From positions 1 to 28,597 of the forward strand of contig JAXDBW010000006.1 in assembly GCA_034678405.1 (NCBI GenBank): 28,597 nucleotides of DNA, given 5' to 3'. Positions 7,559 through 14,171 of the stretch are shown here, piece by piece; within the stretch, counting starts at the first letter, position 1; every line of letters starts with the position of its first letter. The position numbers and the translations under genes were made by a program. Origin of the DNA: JAXDBW01 sp034678405 (GTDB taxonomy: Bacteria; Patescibacteriota; Patescibacteriia; UBA10025; JAHIVO01). The notes under the pieces were generated by a model that was given only the letters and a program-made list of their open reading frames with translations, was not told the DNA's origin and ran no database searches.

Positions 7559-7587
7559 AGTATACCAAAAAACACCCCTCCAGTAAA
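7559..7587 (-). promoter_or_regulatory. Promoter of the PilB-like gene, leaderless geometry
   Basis: On the minus strand there is TTTACT (7587-7582), a 17-bp spacer and an extended -10 TGgTATACT with the hexamer at 7564-7559. The ATG begins 7 nt after the -10, about where transcription should start. This argues against the GTG start at 7575, which would lie inside the promoter. Confidence 0.55.
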
Positions 7588-7604
7588 TCAAAGCCGTGCC
7601 GTGG

Positions 7605-8747
7605 TTAGCGGTTACGGAGGTATGTTTTTGCTGACTCAAGCGCCGTCCGCTCTGCCGCGAGGAGATCACTGCCCGGGACAGTAAATCGAGTAAAGTTGCG
7701 GGTGCCCGACGGGGAAAATTGTTTAAACATGCCCACCCCGTCGATTGCCTTCACCGTATTGGCAATCCCCTGGATACCCTCGTTCAATTCATACAGGACA
7801 ATAACCACTTCGGCGTCTGGTGTATTGACAATCAGCTCATCCACGACCCCTTCGAGATCCTGCGGCGTCGCACCCGACTTGGCAAAGTCTTGTTTGTTAA
7901 GTAGTGACCACACGATGCGCCCGCCGAGATCGGTTTTCAGGCGAGCCAGGGCGCGACCCCACAACTTCAGCGTGTTGATCGACTTGGTTTGGTATAGATT
8001 GCGGATGACGTCTTCACGCCGGGCTCCATTCTCGATCAAGTGGCTGCTGATCGCGAGCGATTTCGGAGTGACGCTGGTCGTTTGGAAGCTTTTCGTCTTG
8101 GAAATGATACCCGCCAGGAGATTTGTCGCGATGTGCTCATCCAGTGCCGTCTGTTTCATCTCGCGGAGGATTTCAAAAACGATCTCGGACGTTGAGGTCG
8201 CCACGAGATCAACTATATTAATCTCTCCAAAATATTCATTAGCTGGATTGTGGTCGATGTTGATGATCGGGGTGTGGTAGAAAAACTCTGTGTTCGTATC
8301 ATACATCTTGCCGAGCGCCTCGAGTTCCGGCGCATCAATCACCACAATCGCATCATATTCATAGCTTGAGGCGGACGTCGTGACATCGCGCTCCTCGAAG
8401 AACCCATGCTTCGGGGTAATAAAAATATCAAGCTTTTTCTTATCATTGCTAATATCATAGCTGAGCTCGTCCACTGAGGCGCGCGATAAATCGAGGCTAA
8501 TAATAAATTTGCGGAGAGCGGTCAGCTCGGTTCGGATTGCATCGCTCTTCGGGAGGAATTGATGTGAAGGCGGCAGCCGAAAATCGCTCGCTACTACTTG
8601 AGCGGATTTGCCTTGTTTGTCCAGCGCCAAAAACAACCCAAGCCCAGCGGCAACCGCGTCAGTCGACGGGTTGGCCGGCAACGCAATAACAATGCTGGTA
8701 CTTTTCTCGAGGAGATCAATGGCTTGTTGGTGGGTAGTCCGTTCCAT
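7605..8747 (-). CDS. DHH-family phosphoesterase-like protein, degenerate active site
   Basis: 380 aa with the layout of bacterial DHH/DHHA1 proteins (NrnA/RecJ-like), which usually cleave nanoRNA, cyclic dinucleotides or PAP. The family landmarks are in order: IALPANPSTDAVAAG (residues 21-35, matching HxNPDxDAxxS), VVIDAPE (136-141), NIDHNPAN (163-170, matching DHH), STSEIVFEI (185-193) and SKTKSFQT (216-223). Several metal ligands are altered: the first motif has no His, DHH reads DHN, and the usual DTGxF segment is KTKSF. It may therefore bind rather than hydrolyse a nucleotide, or work with a changed metal site. The ATG at 8747 fits the family N-terminus and lies about 73 nt below a clear promoter. 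The PilB-like gene follows after 53 bp. Confidence 0.85.
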   Translation of the reverse strand: MERTTHQQAIDLLEKSTSIVIALPANPSTDAVAAGLGLFLALDKQGKSAQVVASDFRLPPSHQFLPKSDAIRTELTALRKFIISLDLSRASVDELSYDISNDKKKLDIFITPKHGFFEERDVTTSASSYEYDAIVVIDAPELEALGKMYDTNTEFFYHTPIINIDHNPANEYFGEINIVDLVATSTSEIVFEILREMKQTALDEHIATNLLAGIISKTKSFQTTSVTPKSLAISSHLIENGARREDVIRNLYQTKSINTLKLWGRALARLKTDLGGRIVWSLLNKQDFAKSGATPQDLEGVVDELIVNTPDAEVVIVLYELNEGIQGIANTVKAIDGVGMFKQFSPSGTRNFTRFTVPGSDLLAAERTALESAKTYLRNR

Positions 8748-8824
8748 GGATATATATGTGTCGATTTTCACACGAGGGGTTAACGTTGCCTGCTCCCACC
8801 GCGCAGGGGTGTGGGAAAATCCAT

Positions 8825-8841
8825 TGAGCATACAATGCTCA
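8825..8841. repeat. Inverted repeat over the -10 region of the DHH gene
   Basis: TGAGCAT (8825-8831), a 3-nt spacer and ATGCTCA (8835-8841) form perfect 7-bp arms. The repeat covers the minus-strand -10 hexamer (8827-8832) and half of its spacer, the position of a repressor operator. Confidence 0.5.
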
Positions 8842-8855
8842 CTAAACCCTGTCAA
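8827..8855 (-). promoter_or_regulatory. Promoter of the DHH gene
   Basis: On the minus strand there is a perfect -35 TTGACA (8855-8850), a 17-bp spacer and -10 TATGCT (8832-8827). Transcription should begin near 8820, giving a leader of about 73 nt. That leader contains a small hairpin, TCCCAC (8794-8799) with GTGGGA (8811-8816). Confidence 0.65.
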
Positions 8856-8885
8856 CCCCGTTAGAGGGGAGCCTCTCTAACGGGG
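8856..8885. repeat. Perfect palindrome between divergent promoters
   Basis: CCCCGTTAGAG (8856-8866) and CTCTAACGGGG (8875-8885) are exact inverted complements with an 8-nt spacer. The element abuts the -35 of the DHH gene (8855) and ends 6 bp before the -35 of tsaE (8892). It belongs to no gene end, so it is not a terminator. A dimeric regulator site or a cruciform is possible. Confidence 0.65.
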
Positions 8886-8891
8886 TCATGC

Positions 8892-8920
8892 TTGGCGAAT
8901 ATCCCTGAGTACCATACAAT
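8892..8920 (+). promoter_or_regulatory. Promoter of tsaE, leaderless geometry
   Basis: TTGGCG (8892-8897), a 17-bp spacer and TACAAT (8915-8920). The ATG follows 6 nt after the -10, so the first transcribed base should be at or next to the A of the start codon. No Shine-Dalgarno sequence is possible in this layout. Confidence 0.6.
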
Positions 8921-8926
8921 GCACGT

Positions 8927-9370
8927 ATGAAAAAAGTGACCACATCTGCAGCTGATACCCGTGCTTTTGGGCGAACTTTGGCCCAAAAGGCTCGCGGCGG
9001 AGATATTTATGGCTTGATTGGGGACCTCGGGGGTGGCAAAACCACCCTAACCAAAGGATTCGCAGAGGGCATGGGGGTAACCGGGCTCGTAACCAGCCCT
9101 ACCTTTATCCTCATGAATATCTTCCCGGTAACCACACATGCCACTATCAAACACCTGTGTCATGTCGACACCTACCGGATGCGCTCGATTGAGGAGGCGC
9201 TCGACCTCGGACTGACTGAGTGGCTTGAGCGGCCCGATACCGTGACCCTCATTGAGTGGGCCGACGCGCTCCTGCCCGTACTCCGCCCCTACCGACACAC
9301 CCTTATTCATTTCGCCTATCGTGATGAACATACGCGGCAACTGACCGTCACTACTCACGCCGCACGATAG
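8927..9370 (+). CDS. tsaE: tRNA threonylcarbamoyladenosine biosynthesis ATPase TsaE
   Basis: 147 aa, normal for TsaE. This small P-loop ATPase resets the TsaD-TsaB complex during t6A37 synthesis in tRNA. Walker A is GDLGGGKTT near residues 32-40 (GDLGAGKTT in most members), then TSPTF, HVDTYR and LIEWAD, the characteristic TsaE blocks. It partners with tsaD at 795-1814. Its TAG stop (9368-9370) directly abuts the stop of the convergent PRC-barrel gene, with no base between and no terminator. Confidence 0.96.
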   Translation: MKKVTTSAADTRAFGRTLAQKARGGDIYGLIGDLGGGKTTLTKGFAEGMGVTGLVTSPTFILMNIFPVTTHATIKHLCHVDTYRMRSIEEALDLGLTEWLERPDTVTLIEWADALLPVLRPYRHTLIHFAYRDEHTRQLTVTTHAAR

Positions 9371-9643
9371 TTACGCGGCCGAAGCCGCCGCTTCAGCTAC
9401 CGGAGTGACAGTATCATCGACTGTCATTTTTTTTGCGGTGATAGTTATCACCTGTTTCTCACTAATAATCAGCTCCCGATGGGGGATCAGGGTGTTGAGT
9501 ATGTCTGCGCTGCGGACAGTGTACTGAATGATGGACTGGCTGGTCGGATCAAATGAAAAATCCACCACCTTCCCAAGGTGTTGCCCTGATTTCGTATACA
9601 CCGGCAGATCAAGTAGTTGCTTTTTGCTCAGTGGGCGTTCCAT
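9371..9643 (-). CDS. PRC-barrel domain protein
   Basis: 90 aa. Residues 8-72 fit a PRC-barrel: LLDLPVYTKSGQHLGKVVDF, then SIIQYTVRS and a final strand near VITITAK. PRC-barrels are small beta-barrels seen in RimM and in stand-alone proteins that bind RNA or protein partners; a specific role cannot be read here. An Ala-rich tail ends the protein. Its ATG at 9643 lies 35 nt inside the end of yidC in another frame, suggesting translational coupling at the tail of the rpmH-rnpA-yidD-yidC operon, where jag is often found in other bacteria. A later internal start would remove the overlap but cut into the domain. Confidence 0.75.
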   Translation of the reverse strand: MERPLSKKQLLDLPVYTKSGQHLGKVVDFSFDPTSQSIIQYTVRSADILNTLIPHRELIISEKQVITITAKKMTVDDTVTPVAEAAASAA

Positions 9644-10415
9644 GGGAGTTGCTATCAGTGGATGAGTCAGTGGGTGTGTCCTTTTTTTTCATGACAAGCC
9701 ACTGCTGGCCAATAGTAAAGAGGTTTGAGACGAGCCAGTAGAGGGTGAGGCCGGCCGGAAACTGGATGCCGAAGAATACAGTGATGGCGGGCATAACATA
9801 GCGCATCTGTTTGTTCATTCCGGCCATCGCGCTTTCATCCTTAGCCCCAGGCACTTTCGGTGGTTGTTTGCGCATCAGCATGCTTGACTGCCAGAACGTT
9901 GCGGCGCCAGCCAAGATAGCGAGAATCCAATTGCCCGTCTGGGACAGGTCAAAACCTAAGAACATTGAGTTTATTGCCTTCGTGGTAAATATATCACGCA
10001 GTGGGGTATAGAGGTGCTGGAGCTGCTCTGCCATCAGGATGTGAGTTGACGGATCGGTTTGCGCCACCGCCAGGAATGCCCGGTAGAGCGCAATCAAAAT
10101 AGGCAGCTGGATCAGCAGGGGCAAACATGAAGAGAATGGATTAACCTTATTCTCCTTATAAAACTTCATAGTCTGGCGACCGAGCTCCTCGCGATCATTT
10201 TTATACTTCTTCTGGAGGGCCTGGAGTTTTGGTTGGGTTTCTTGGAGTTTTTTCTGGGCAATGATTGAGGATCGGGAGGGGAAATATAACAGCCCCTTGA
10301 TAATCAGCGTCAAAATAATAATAGCAACACCAAGGTTGGGAATGTAGTGATAAATAAATACAAGCGCATTCAATAATGGCTCAAGCAGTACGGCGTTAAA
10401 TAGATCTCCAATCAT
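9609..10415 (-). CDS. yidC: Membrane protein insertase YidC/Oxa1
   Basis: 268 aa integral membrane insertase that helps integrate and fold inner-membrane proteins, with or without SecYEG. It is the short form without the large periplasmic domain of proteobacterial YidC, and has no lipoprotein cysteine. The conserved core is present: a first helix (LGVAIIILTLIIKGLLYFP), the cytoplasmic helical hairpin (QPKLQALQKKYKNDREELG), NPFSSCLPLLIQLPILIALYR, and later helices ending with FPAGLTLYWLVSNLFTI. A polar Ser/Asp/Thr tail follows. The stop is TGA. It lies 15 nt after yidD in the conserved rpmH-rnpA-yidD-yidC order. Confidence 0.95.
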   Translation of the reverse strand: MIGDLFNAVLLEPLLNALVFIYHYIPNLGVAIIILTLIIKGLLYFPSRSSIIAQKKLQETQPKLQALQKKYKNDREELGRQTMKFYKENKVNPFSSCLPLLIQLPILIALYRAFLAVAQTDPSTHILMAEQLQHLYTPLRDIFTTKAINSMFLGFDLSQTGNWILAILAGAATFWQSSMLMRKQPPKVPGAKDESAMAGMNKQMRYVMPAITVFFGIQFPAGLTLYWLVSNLFTIGQQWLVMKKKDTPTDSSTDSNSHGTPTEQKATT

Positions 10416-10430
10416 AATAGCTATATGTGG

Positions 10431-10670
10431 TTAGTGATGAGGGACGGGATCAACCCCTGGCTCATGCCATGGGTTACACCGTAGGATTCGCTTGACCCCG
10501 AGCCAGACACCCCGCCTGATGCCATGTCGCTCAATCGCCTGCGCCGTATACATGGAGCAGGTCGGATGGAAACGGCAATACCCATGCGGATGTCGATATG
10601 AAAATATCCCATGATCGGGGGATAGGGTTTTTTGGTATAGAGTAATTAGGCTGAGAAGTATACGCTTCAT
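10431..10670 (-). CDS. yidD: Membrane protein insertion efficiency factor YidD
   Basis: 79 aa with the full YidD signature: YQKTLSPDHG, CRFHPTCSMYTAQAIERHG, RGVWLGVKRILRCNPWHEPG and DPVP. YidD is a small membrane-associated factor that assists YidC-dependent insertion. The three conserved cysteines are present. Its ATG overlaps the rnpA stop by 4 bp (ATGA), indicating coupled translation. Confidence 0.95.
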   Translation of the reverse strand: MKRILLSLITLYQKTLSPDHGIFSYRHPHGYCRFHPTCSMYTAQAIERHGIRRGVWLGVKRILRCNPWHEPGVDPVPHH

Positions 10671-11017
10671 GATGCTGTTTTGAGTAAGCGATGTTTACGT
10701 AAGAGTGTGACGACCTGCTCCTCGAGCTCCACATAGGGTGTCGTTGTGCTCCGCGGACGACTGATGAGGGCGATGTCATACCCGCTCACGAGTTGGGGGC
10801 GGTATTTGCCAATAATATAGCGCAATCGGCGCTTGATTTGATTGCGTTCGGTCGCTTTTTTGCTCGTTTTCACCCCAACGATGAAACCAACTTTGGTTGG
10901 GTGCTGGCCTGTCCGACGATATTTCAAAACGAGGTCGCGGCCATGGACGGTAGTGCCCCGAGCGTGCAGTTGTTGCCAGGAAATCCGGCGAGTCACGCGG
11001 TTCGAGCGGGGAAGCAT
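10667..11017 (-). CDS. rnpA: Ribonuclease P protein component
   Basis: 116 aa basic protein that binds RNase P RNA and helps recognise the 5' leader of pre-tRNA. The diagnostic motif is ATERNQIKRRLRYII around residues 55-69, preceded by the strand VGFIVGVKTSKK. The start MLPRSNRV is typical, and the ATG lies 1 nt after the rpmH stop. It ends with TGA, overlapping yidD. No RNase P RNA gene was found in this window. Confidence 0.95.
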   Translation of the reverse strand: MLPRSNRVTRRISWQQLHARGTTVHGRDLVLKYRRTGQHPTKVGFIVGVKTSKKATERNQIKRRLRYIIGKYRPQLVSGYDIALISRPRSTTTPYVELEEQVVTLLRKHRLLKTAS

Positions 11018-11018
11018 C

Positions 11019-11156
11019 TTATGCGCTGAGTTGTTTCCGACCTTTTTGACGGCGGCTCTTCAGAACGCGGCGACCTCCGACGGTTTGGCGGCGGGCCCGG
11101 TACCCATGCACCCTCTTCCGCTGCTTCTTTTTCGGCTGGTGTGTTCGTTTCGGCAT
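11019..11156 (-). CDS. rpmH: 50S ribosomal protein L34
   Basis: 45 aa, very basic, matching L34: MPKRTHQPKKKQRKRVHGYR, then ARRQTVGGRRVLKSRRQKGR and KQLSA. The order rpmH-rnpA-yidD-yidC opposite dnaA is the classic arrangement beside bacterial replication origins. Its promoter lies at 11193-11221. Confidence 0.96.
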   Translation of the reverse strand: MPKRTHQPKKKQRKRVHGYRARRQTVGGRRVLKSRRQKGRKQLSA

Positions 11157-11192
11157 GATGGCTGTATAAAAAATGCTAATAAACTATCCCCG

Positions 11193-11221
11193 AGTATACC
11201 ACCCGGGAGTAGGGCGGTCAA
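11193..11221 (-). promoter_or_regulatory. Promoter of the rpmH-rnpA-yidD-yidC operon
   Basis: On the minus strand there is TTGACC (11221-11216), a 17-bp spacer and an extended -10 TGgTATACT with the hexamer at 11198-11193. The predicted start near 11187 leaves a leader of about 30 nt before the rpmH ATG. Confidence 0.65.
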
Positions 11222-11231
11222 CGAAAAAAAG

Positions 11232-11262
11232 TTATGCGCATATTGCCCACAGATTATGCACA
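11232..11262 (+). promoter_or_regulatory. DnaA-box pair upstream of dnaA
   Basis: TTATGCACA (11254-11262) fits the DnaA-box consensus TTATNCACA, and TTATGCGCA (11232-11240) differs at one base. They lie between the rpmH promoter and the dnaA promoter, a position suited to DnaA autoregulation or an accessory part of the origin. Confidence 0.5.
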
Positions 11263-11302
11263 AAAGTAAGCCTTACGCGCCGTTCATGCAAACGTGCTTT
11301 TG

Positions 11303-11311
11303 TGATACCAT
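11303..11311 (+). promoter_or_regulatory. Extended -10 element of dnaA
   Basis: TGaTACCAT, with the hexamer at 11306-11311, lies 30 nt before the dnaA ATG, about 40 bp below the TTATGCACA box. The -35 is weak, as is common with extended -10 promoters. Confidence 0.35.
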
Positions 11312-11341
11312 GGTAAGACCGTTTTTGAATGACATTTCCTT

Positions 11342-12703
11342 ATGGACTCCAAACAACTGTGGGAAGCAGTCTTAGGTGAACTTGAACTTTCACTAAGCAA
11401 GGCTAACTTCACAACGTGGTTTAAGAACACCTTTATCGACAGTTATGGTGATGGGAAGGTGGTTATTGGTGTTCCGAATGCTTTTACCAAGACCTGGCTC
11501 GAGAACAAATATCACAAAGAAATTGCCAAGGCCATCCAGAGCGCTACCGATGATTCGGTAAGCGAGGTACGCTATGCGGTAAAGTCCGTTCAGAGCTCCG
11601 CCGCACCCTCAGTCGACGCCGCCCGCACTGTGCCGGCCGTCGAACAACAGACCGTCCATACCCATGACGAACGAAACGGCTTTGGCCTGAATGCGCGCTA
11701 CACGTTTGACTCGTTCGTCGTCGGAAAAAACAACGAGCTGGCCCATGCGGCTTGTCAGGCCGTCGCGCAGCGGCCCGGCGAAGTATATAATCCCCTCTTC
11801 CTCTATGGGGGGGCGGGTTTAGGCAAAACTCACCTCATGCAAGCCATCGCTCATGAGGTGTTGCGGCGTTGGCCTGACCGACGAGTCGTGTACGTGACGT
11901 GCGAAAAGTTTACCAACGAATTTATCCAGGCCATTTCCGGTGGTGAGGGTGAGCGGTTTAAGTCTTTTTATCGATCAGCGGACGTCCTCCTCATCGACGA
12001 CATCCAGTTTCTGGCAGGCAAAGAAGGTACGCAAGAAGAATTTTTTCATACGTTTAATGCCCTCCATCAACAAAACAAGCAAATTGTCATCAGCTCTGAT
12101 CGCCCTCCAAAGGCCATTTCTGCACTCGAAAACAGGCTCGTCTCCCGCTTTGAATGGGGCATGATTGCCGACATTTCCCAGCCTGATTTTGAAAGCCGCG
12201 TTGCTATTTTAAAGGCTAAGGTTAGGGAAAAATCATACAGTCTCTCGGACGACATTGTCAACGCGGTCGCCAGCACGGTACAGAGTAATGTCCGGGAGCT
12301 TGAGGGCGCACTCAATCGTATTGTTGCCTATCATCAGCTCAACAACACCGCCCCGAGTGTCGAATCAGTAAAAAGTATTCTCTCGAGCATGTCGGAGCAA
12401 CACAAGCGTGAGGGGGCAATTACCGTGAAGCAGATTCTTCGAACTGTGGCTGGTTTTTATGACATCAGCATAGATGATGTGTTGGGCAGCAGCCGGAAAA
12501 AAGAATTAGTTGTGCCGCGGCAGATTACTATGTTTCTCATGCGCGAAGAAGCGAAGTGTTCATATCCCACCATTGGTCAGGAATTGGGGGGGCGCGACCA
12601 CACGACAGCAATGCACGCGTACGAAAAAATTAAGAAGGCGGCCAATGAAGATGAGAAAATCCGCCAAGATATTTCCTTGATCCGACAGCGCCTCTACAAC
12701 TAA
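11342..12703 (+). CDS. dnaA: Chromosomal replication initiator DnaA
   Basis: 453 aa, normal length. DnaA binds DnaA boxes and melts oriC in its ATP form. Domain I (about 1-80, LWEAVLGELELSLSKANFTTWF) is followed by a short variable linker and the AAA+ domain, which opens with RYTFDSFVVGKNNELAHAA. Walker A is GGAGLGKT (156-163), Walker B is LLIDDIQF (216-223), and later comes the arginine-finger region SRFEWG. The C-terminal DNA-binding domain carries GGRDHTTAMHAYEKI. The next gene is dnaN and the opposite flank is rpmH, the canonical origin order. Confidence 0.98.
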   Translation: MDSKQLWEAVLGELELSLSKANFTTWFKNTFIDSYGDGKVVIGVPNAFTKTWLENKYHKEIAKAIQSATDDSVSEVRYAVKSVQSSAAPSVDAARTVPAVEQQTVHTHDERNGFGLNARYTFDSFVVGKNNELAHAACQAVAQRPGEVYNPLFLYGGAGLGKTHLMQAIAHEVLRRWPDRRVVYVTCEKFTNEFIQAISGGEGERFKSFYRSADVLLIDDIQFLAGKEGTQEEFFHTFNALHQQNKQIVISSDRPPKAISALENRLVSRFEWGMIADISQPDFESRVAILKAKVREKSYSLSDDIVNAVASTVQSNVRELEGALNRIVAYHQLNNTAPSVESVKSILSSMSEQHKREGAITVKQILRTVAGFYDISIDDVLGSSRKKELVVPRQITMFLMREEAKCSYPTIGQELGGRDHTTAMHAYEKIKKAANEDEKIRQDISLIRQRLYN

Positions 12704-12976
12704 ATTCTGTGGACTGTTTGCGCACAACCCCGTTTGTACAGTGGAGGATATGTCGTGTGTCCGTGTATGAATCTTGGATAATATACCCCTCGCAAACCCA
12801 TTTTTTCGTCTAGCAGAATTCTATACCCATTCTGTCCGCAGATTCGTCCCAGCACCATACACACCCTATCCATACCGCCCCTGCCGTTTCGTCCAATAAC
12901 CACAGATCGTTTTACTCCTTATTCACATTTCCCCATCCCCTATTATTACTACTTCTTATTTCTTAAATATATTTTT
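12704..12976. other. Probable replication origin (oriC) between dnaA and dnaN
   Basis: A 273-bp gap with no gene. Near its right end are, in order: a consensus DnaA box TTATTCACA (12919-12927); a C-rich spacer; a run of triplets TAT TAT TAC TAC TTC TTA (12941-12958) of the DnaA-trio type; and an AT-only stretch ending at the dnaN ATG. This matches the basal unwinding module known from Bacillus subtilis oriC. Weaker DnaA-box-like sites (two mismatches) are a reverse one at 12773-12781 and a forward one ending at 12904. No clear dnaN promoter could be separated from the AT-rich DNA. Confidence 0.65.
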
Positions 12977-14077
12977 ATGAAAGTGGTCTGCACCCAAGAA
13001 AATTTATCAGCCGGTCTGAGCATGGTGAGCCATGTGGCAAGTAAAAATATTTCTTTGCCAATCCTAAACAACGTCTTGCTAAAAGCAGAAAAAGGTTCAC
13101 TCTCCCTGATGACGACCAATCTGGAGATTGGCGTGGTGACGCATATCAGAGGGAAGATCGAACAAGAGGGTTCGATAACCGTCCAAGCGAAAACACTGAG
13201 TGATTATATTGCACTCCTCCCAAATGAAAATGTTGAACTTGAGCTCGAAGGTCAGACATTACACGTCCGCTCAAAAAAGGCAAAAACAAGCATGAAGGGC
13301 GTTGAGGCCACGGAATTCCCACTTATCCCTGAGGTTGAGGCAAACCGCGAAATGACACTCTCCGGCGCAACGCTGAAAGATGCGCTTACTTCGGTTGCAT
13401 TTGCGGTGGCGTACGATGAGACGCGTCCCGAGATCAGCGGCGTATGTATGAAATTTAGTGGAACAAACCTAGTGCTGGCCGCGACAGATAGTTATCGCCT
13501 GGCCGAGCGGGTCGTGACGCTAGATACGGCTGTTGATGAGTATCAGGTTATTATCCCCATGCGTGCCGCTCAGGAGCTTATCCGGGTGCTCGGCGAAAAC
13601 TCTGAAACAGTCCAGATCCGGAGTAACGACAATCAGATTGTATTCTCGGTGGGCGGCGTGACGCTGACATCCCGGGTGATCGAAGGGCAGTATCCTGACT
13701 ATCAACAAATTATTCCCCAGGAACATAAAACCAAAGCGACGGTTAATACCCGAGCATTTGCCAACACCGTCAAACAGGCCAGTTTATTCTGCAAGCCGGG
13801 CAGTAACGACATCCAGTTAGTGTTTGACAAGGAGCGGGGCATGATCATCGTCTCTGCCACTAATGTGCAAGTCGGGCAGAGCGAGGCGCAACACGAAGCC
13901 AATATTGAGGGTGAGAGCAATGACATTATCTTCAATCATCGATTCCTCCAAGAAGGCCTCCAGAATATTGACACTGAAGAGTGTGTGATTGAGTTAAACG
14001 CAAATAGCAATCCCGGCCTTATCCGCCCACAGGGCGCCGAAGGGTATCTCTACATCATCATGCCGATTAAACAGTAG
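12977..14077 (+). CDS. dnaN: DNA polymerase III beta subunit (sliding clamp)
   Basis: 366 aa, standard length for the three-domain beta clamp that tethers DNA polymerase III to DNA. The opening MKVVCTQENLSAGLSMVSHV, SLPILNNVLLKAEKGSL, the mid-protein DSYRLAERVV, SRVIEGQYPDYQQIIPQ and the C-terminal RPQGAEGYLYIIMPIKQ are typical of DnaN. It lies directly downstream of dnaA and the origin. An intrinsic terminator follows 30 nt after the stop. Confidence 0.97.
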   Translation: MKVVCTQENLSAGLSMVSHVASKNISLPILNNVLLKAEKGSLSLMTTNLEIGVVTHIRGKIEQEGSITVQAKTLSDYIALLPNENVELELEGQTLHVRSKKAKTSMKGVEATEFPLIPEVEANREMTLSGATLKDALTSVAFAVAYDETRPEISGVCMKFSGTNLVLAATDSYRLAERVVTLDTAVDEYQVIIPMRAAQELIRVLGENSETVQIRSNDNQIVFSVGGVTLTSRVIEGQYPDYQQIIPQEHKTKATVNTRAFANTVKQASLFCKPGSNDIQLVFDKERGMIIVSATNVQVGQSEAQHEANIEGESNDIIFNHRFLQEGLQNIDTEECVIELNANSNPGLIRPQGAEGYLYIIMPIKQ

Positions 14078-14106
14078 CGCGAGAGAAAAGAGCCCCTGAT
14101 AACTAG

Positions 14107-14139
14107 CGACCCGCGGGTACACTATCCGCGGGTCGTTTT
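14107..14139 (+). terminator. Intrinsic terminator after dnaN
   Basis: A perfect 10-bp stem, CGACCCGCGG (14107-14116) with CCGCGGGTCG (14126-14135), has a 9-nt loop and is followed by TTTT. No T-run follows on the minus strand, so it serves dnaN and not the convergent PBP gene. Confidence 0.75.
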
Positions 14140-14171
14140 GAGTAGTAATAACAAATATGTACTAGCCGGTT

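Noticed and set aside
7552..7575. Earlier GTG start (7575) for the PilB-like gene
   Set aside because: The extra eight codons lie inside a well-formed -10 element, and the purine-rich run before the GTG is too close to serve as a ribosome-binding site.
8748..8855. Upstream extension of the DHH gene by 36 codons
   Set aside because: It would run from the -35 box through the -10 and leader hairpin. The family N-terminus begins at the ATG at 8747.
8856..8885. The palindrome as an intrinsic terminator
   Set aside because: It lies between two genes that diverge, and no T-run follows on either strand.
10667..10669. Possible recoding of UGA as glycine, known in some Patescibacteria
   Set aside because: TGA ends rnpA and yidC at the expected protein lengths, so it is a stop here.
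11060..11375. Open frames on either strand across the rpmH-dnaA gap
   Set aside because: They are shadows of rpmH and rnpA in other frames and extend across clear promoters and DnaA boxes without domain similarity.
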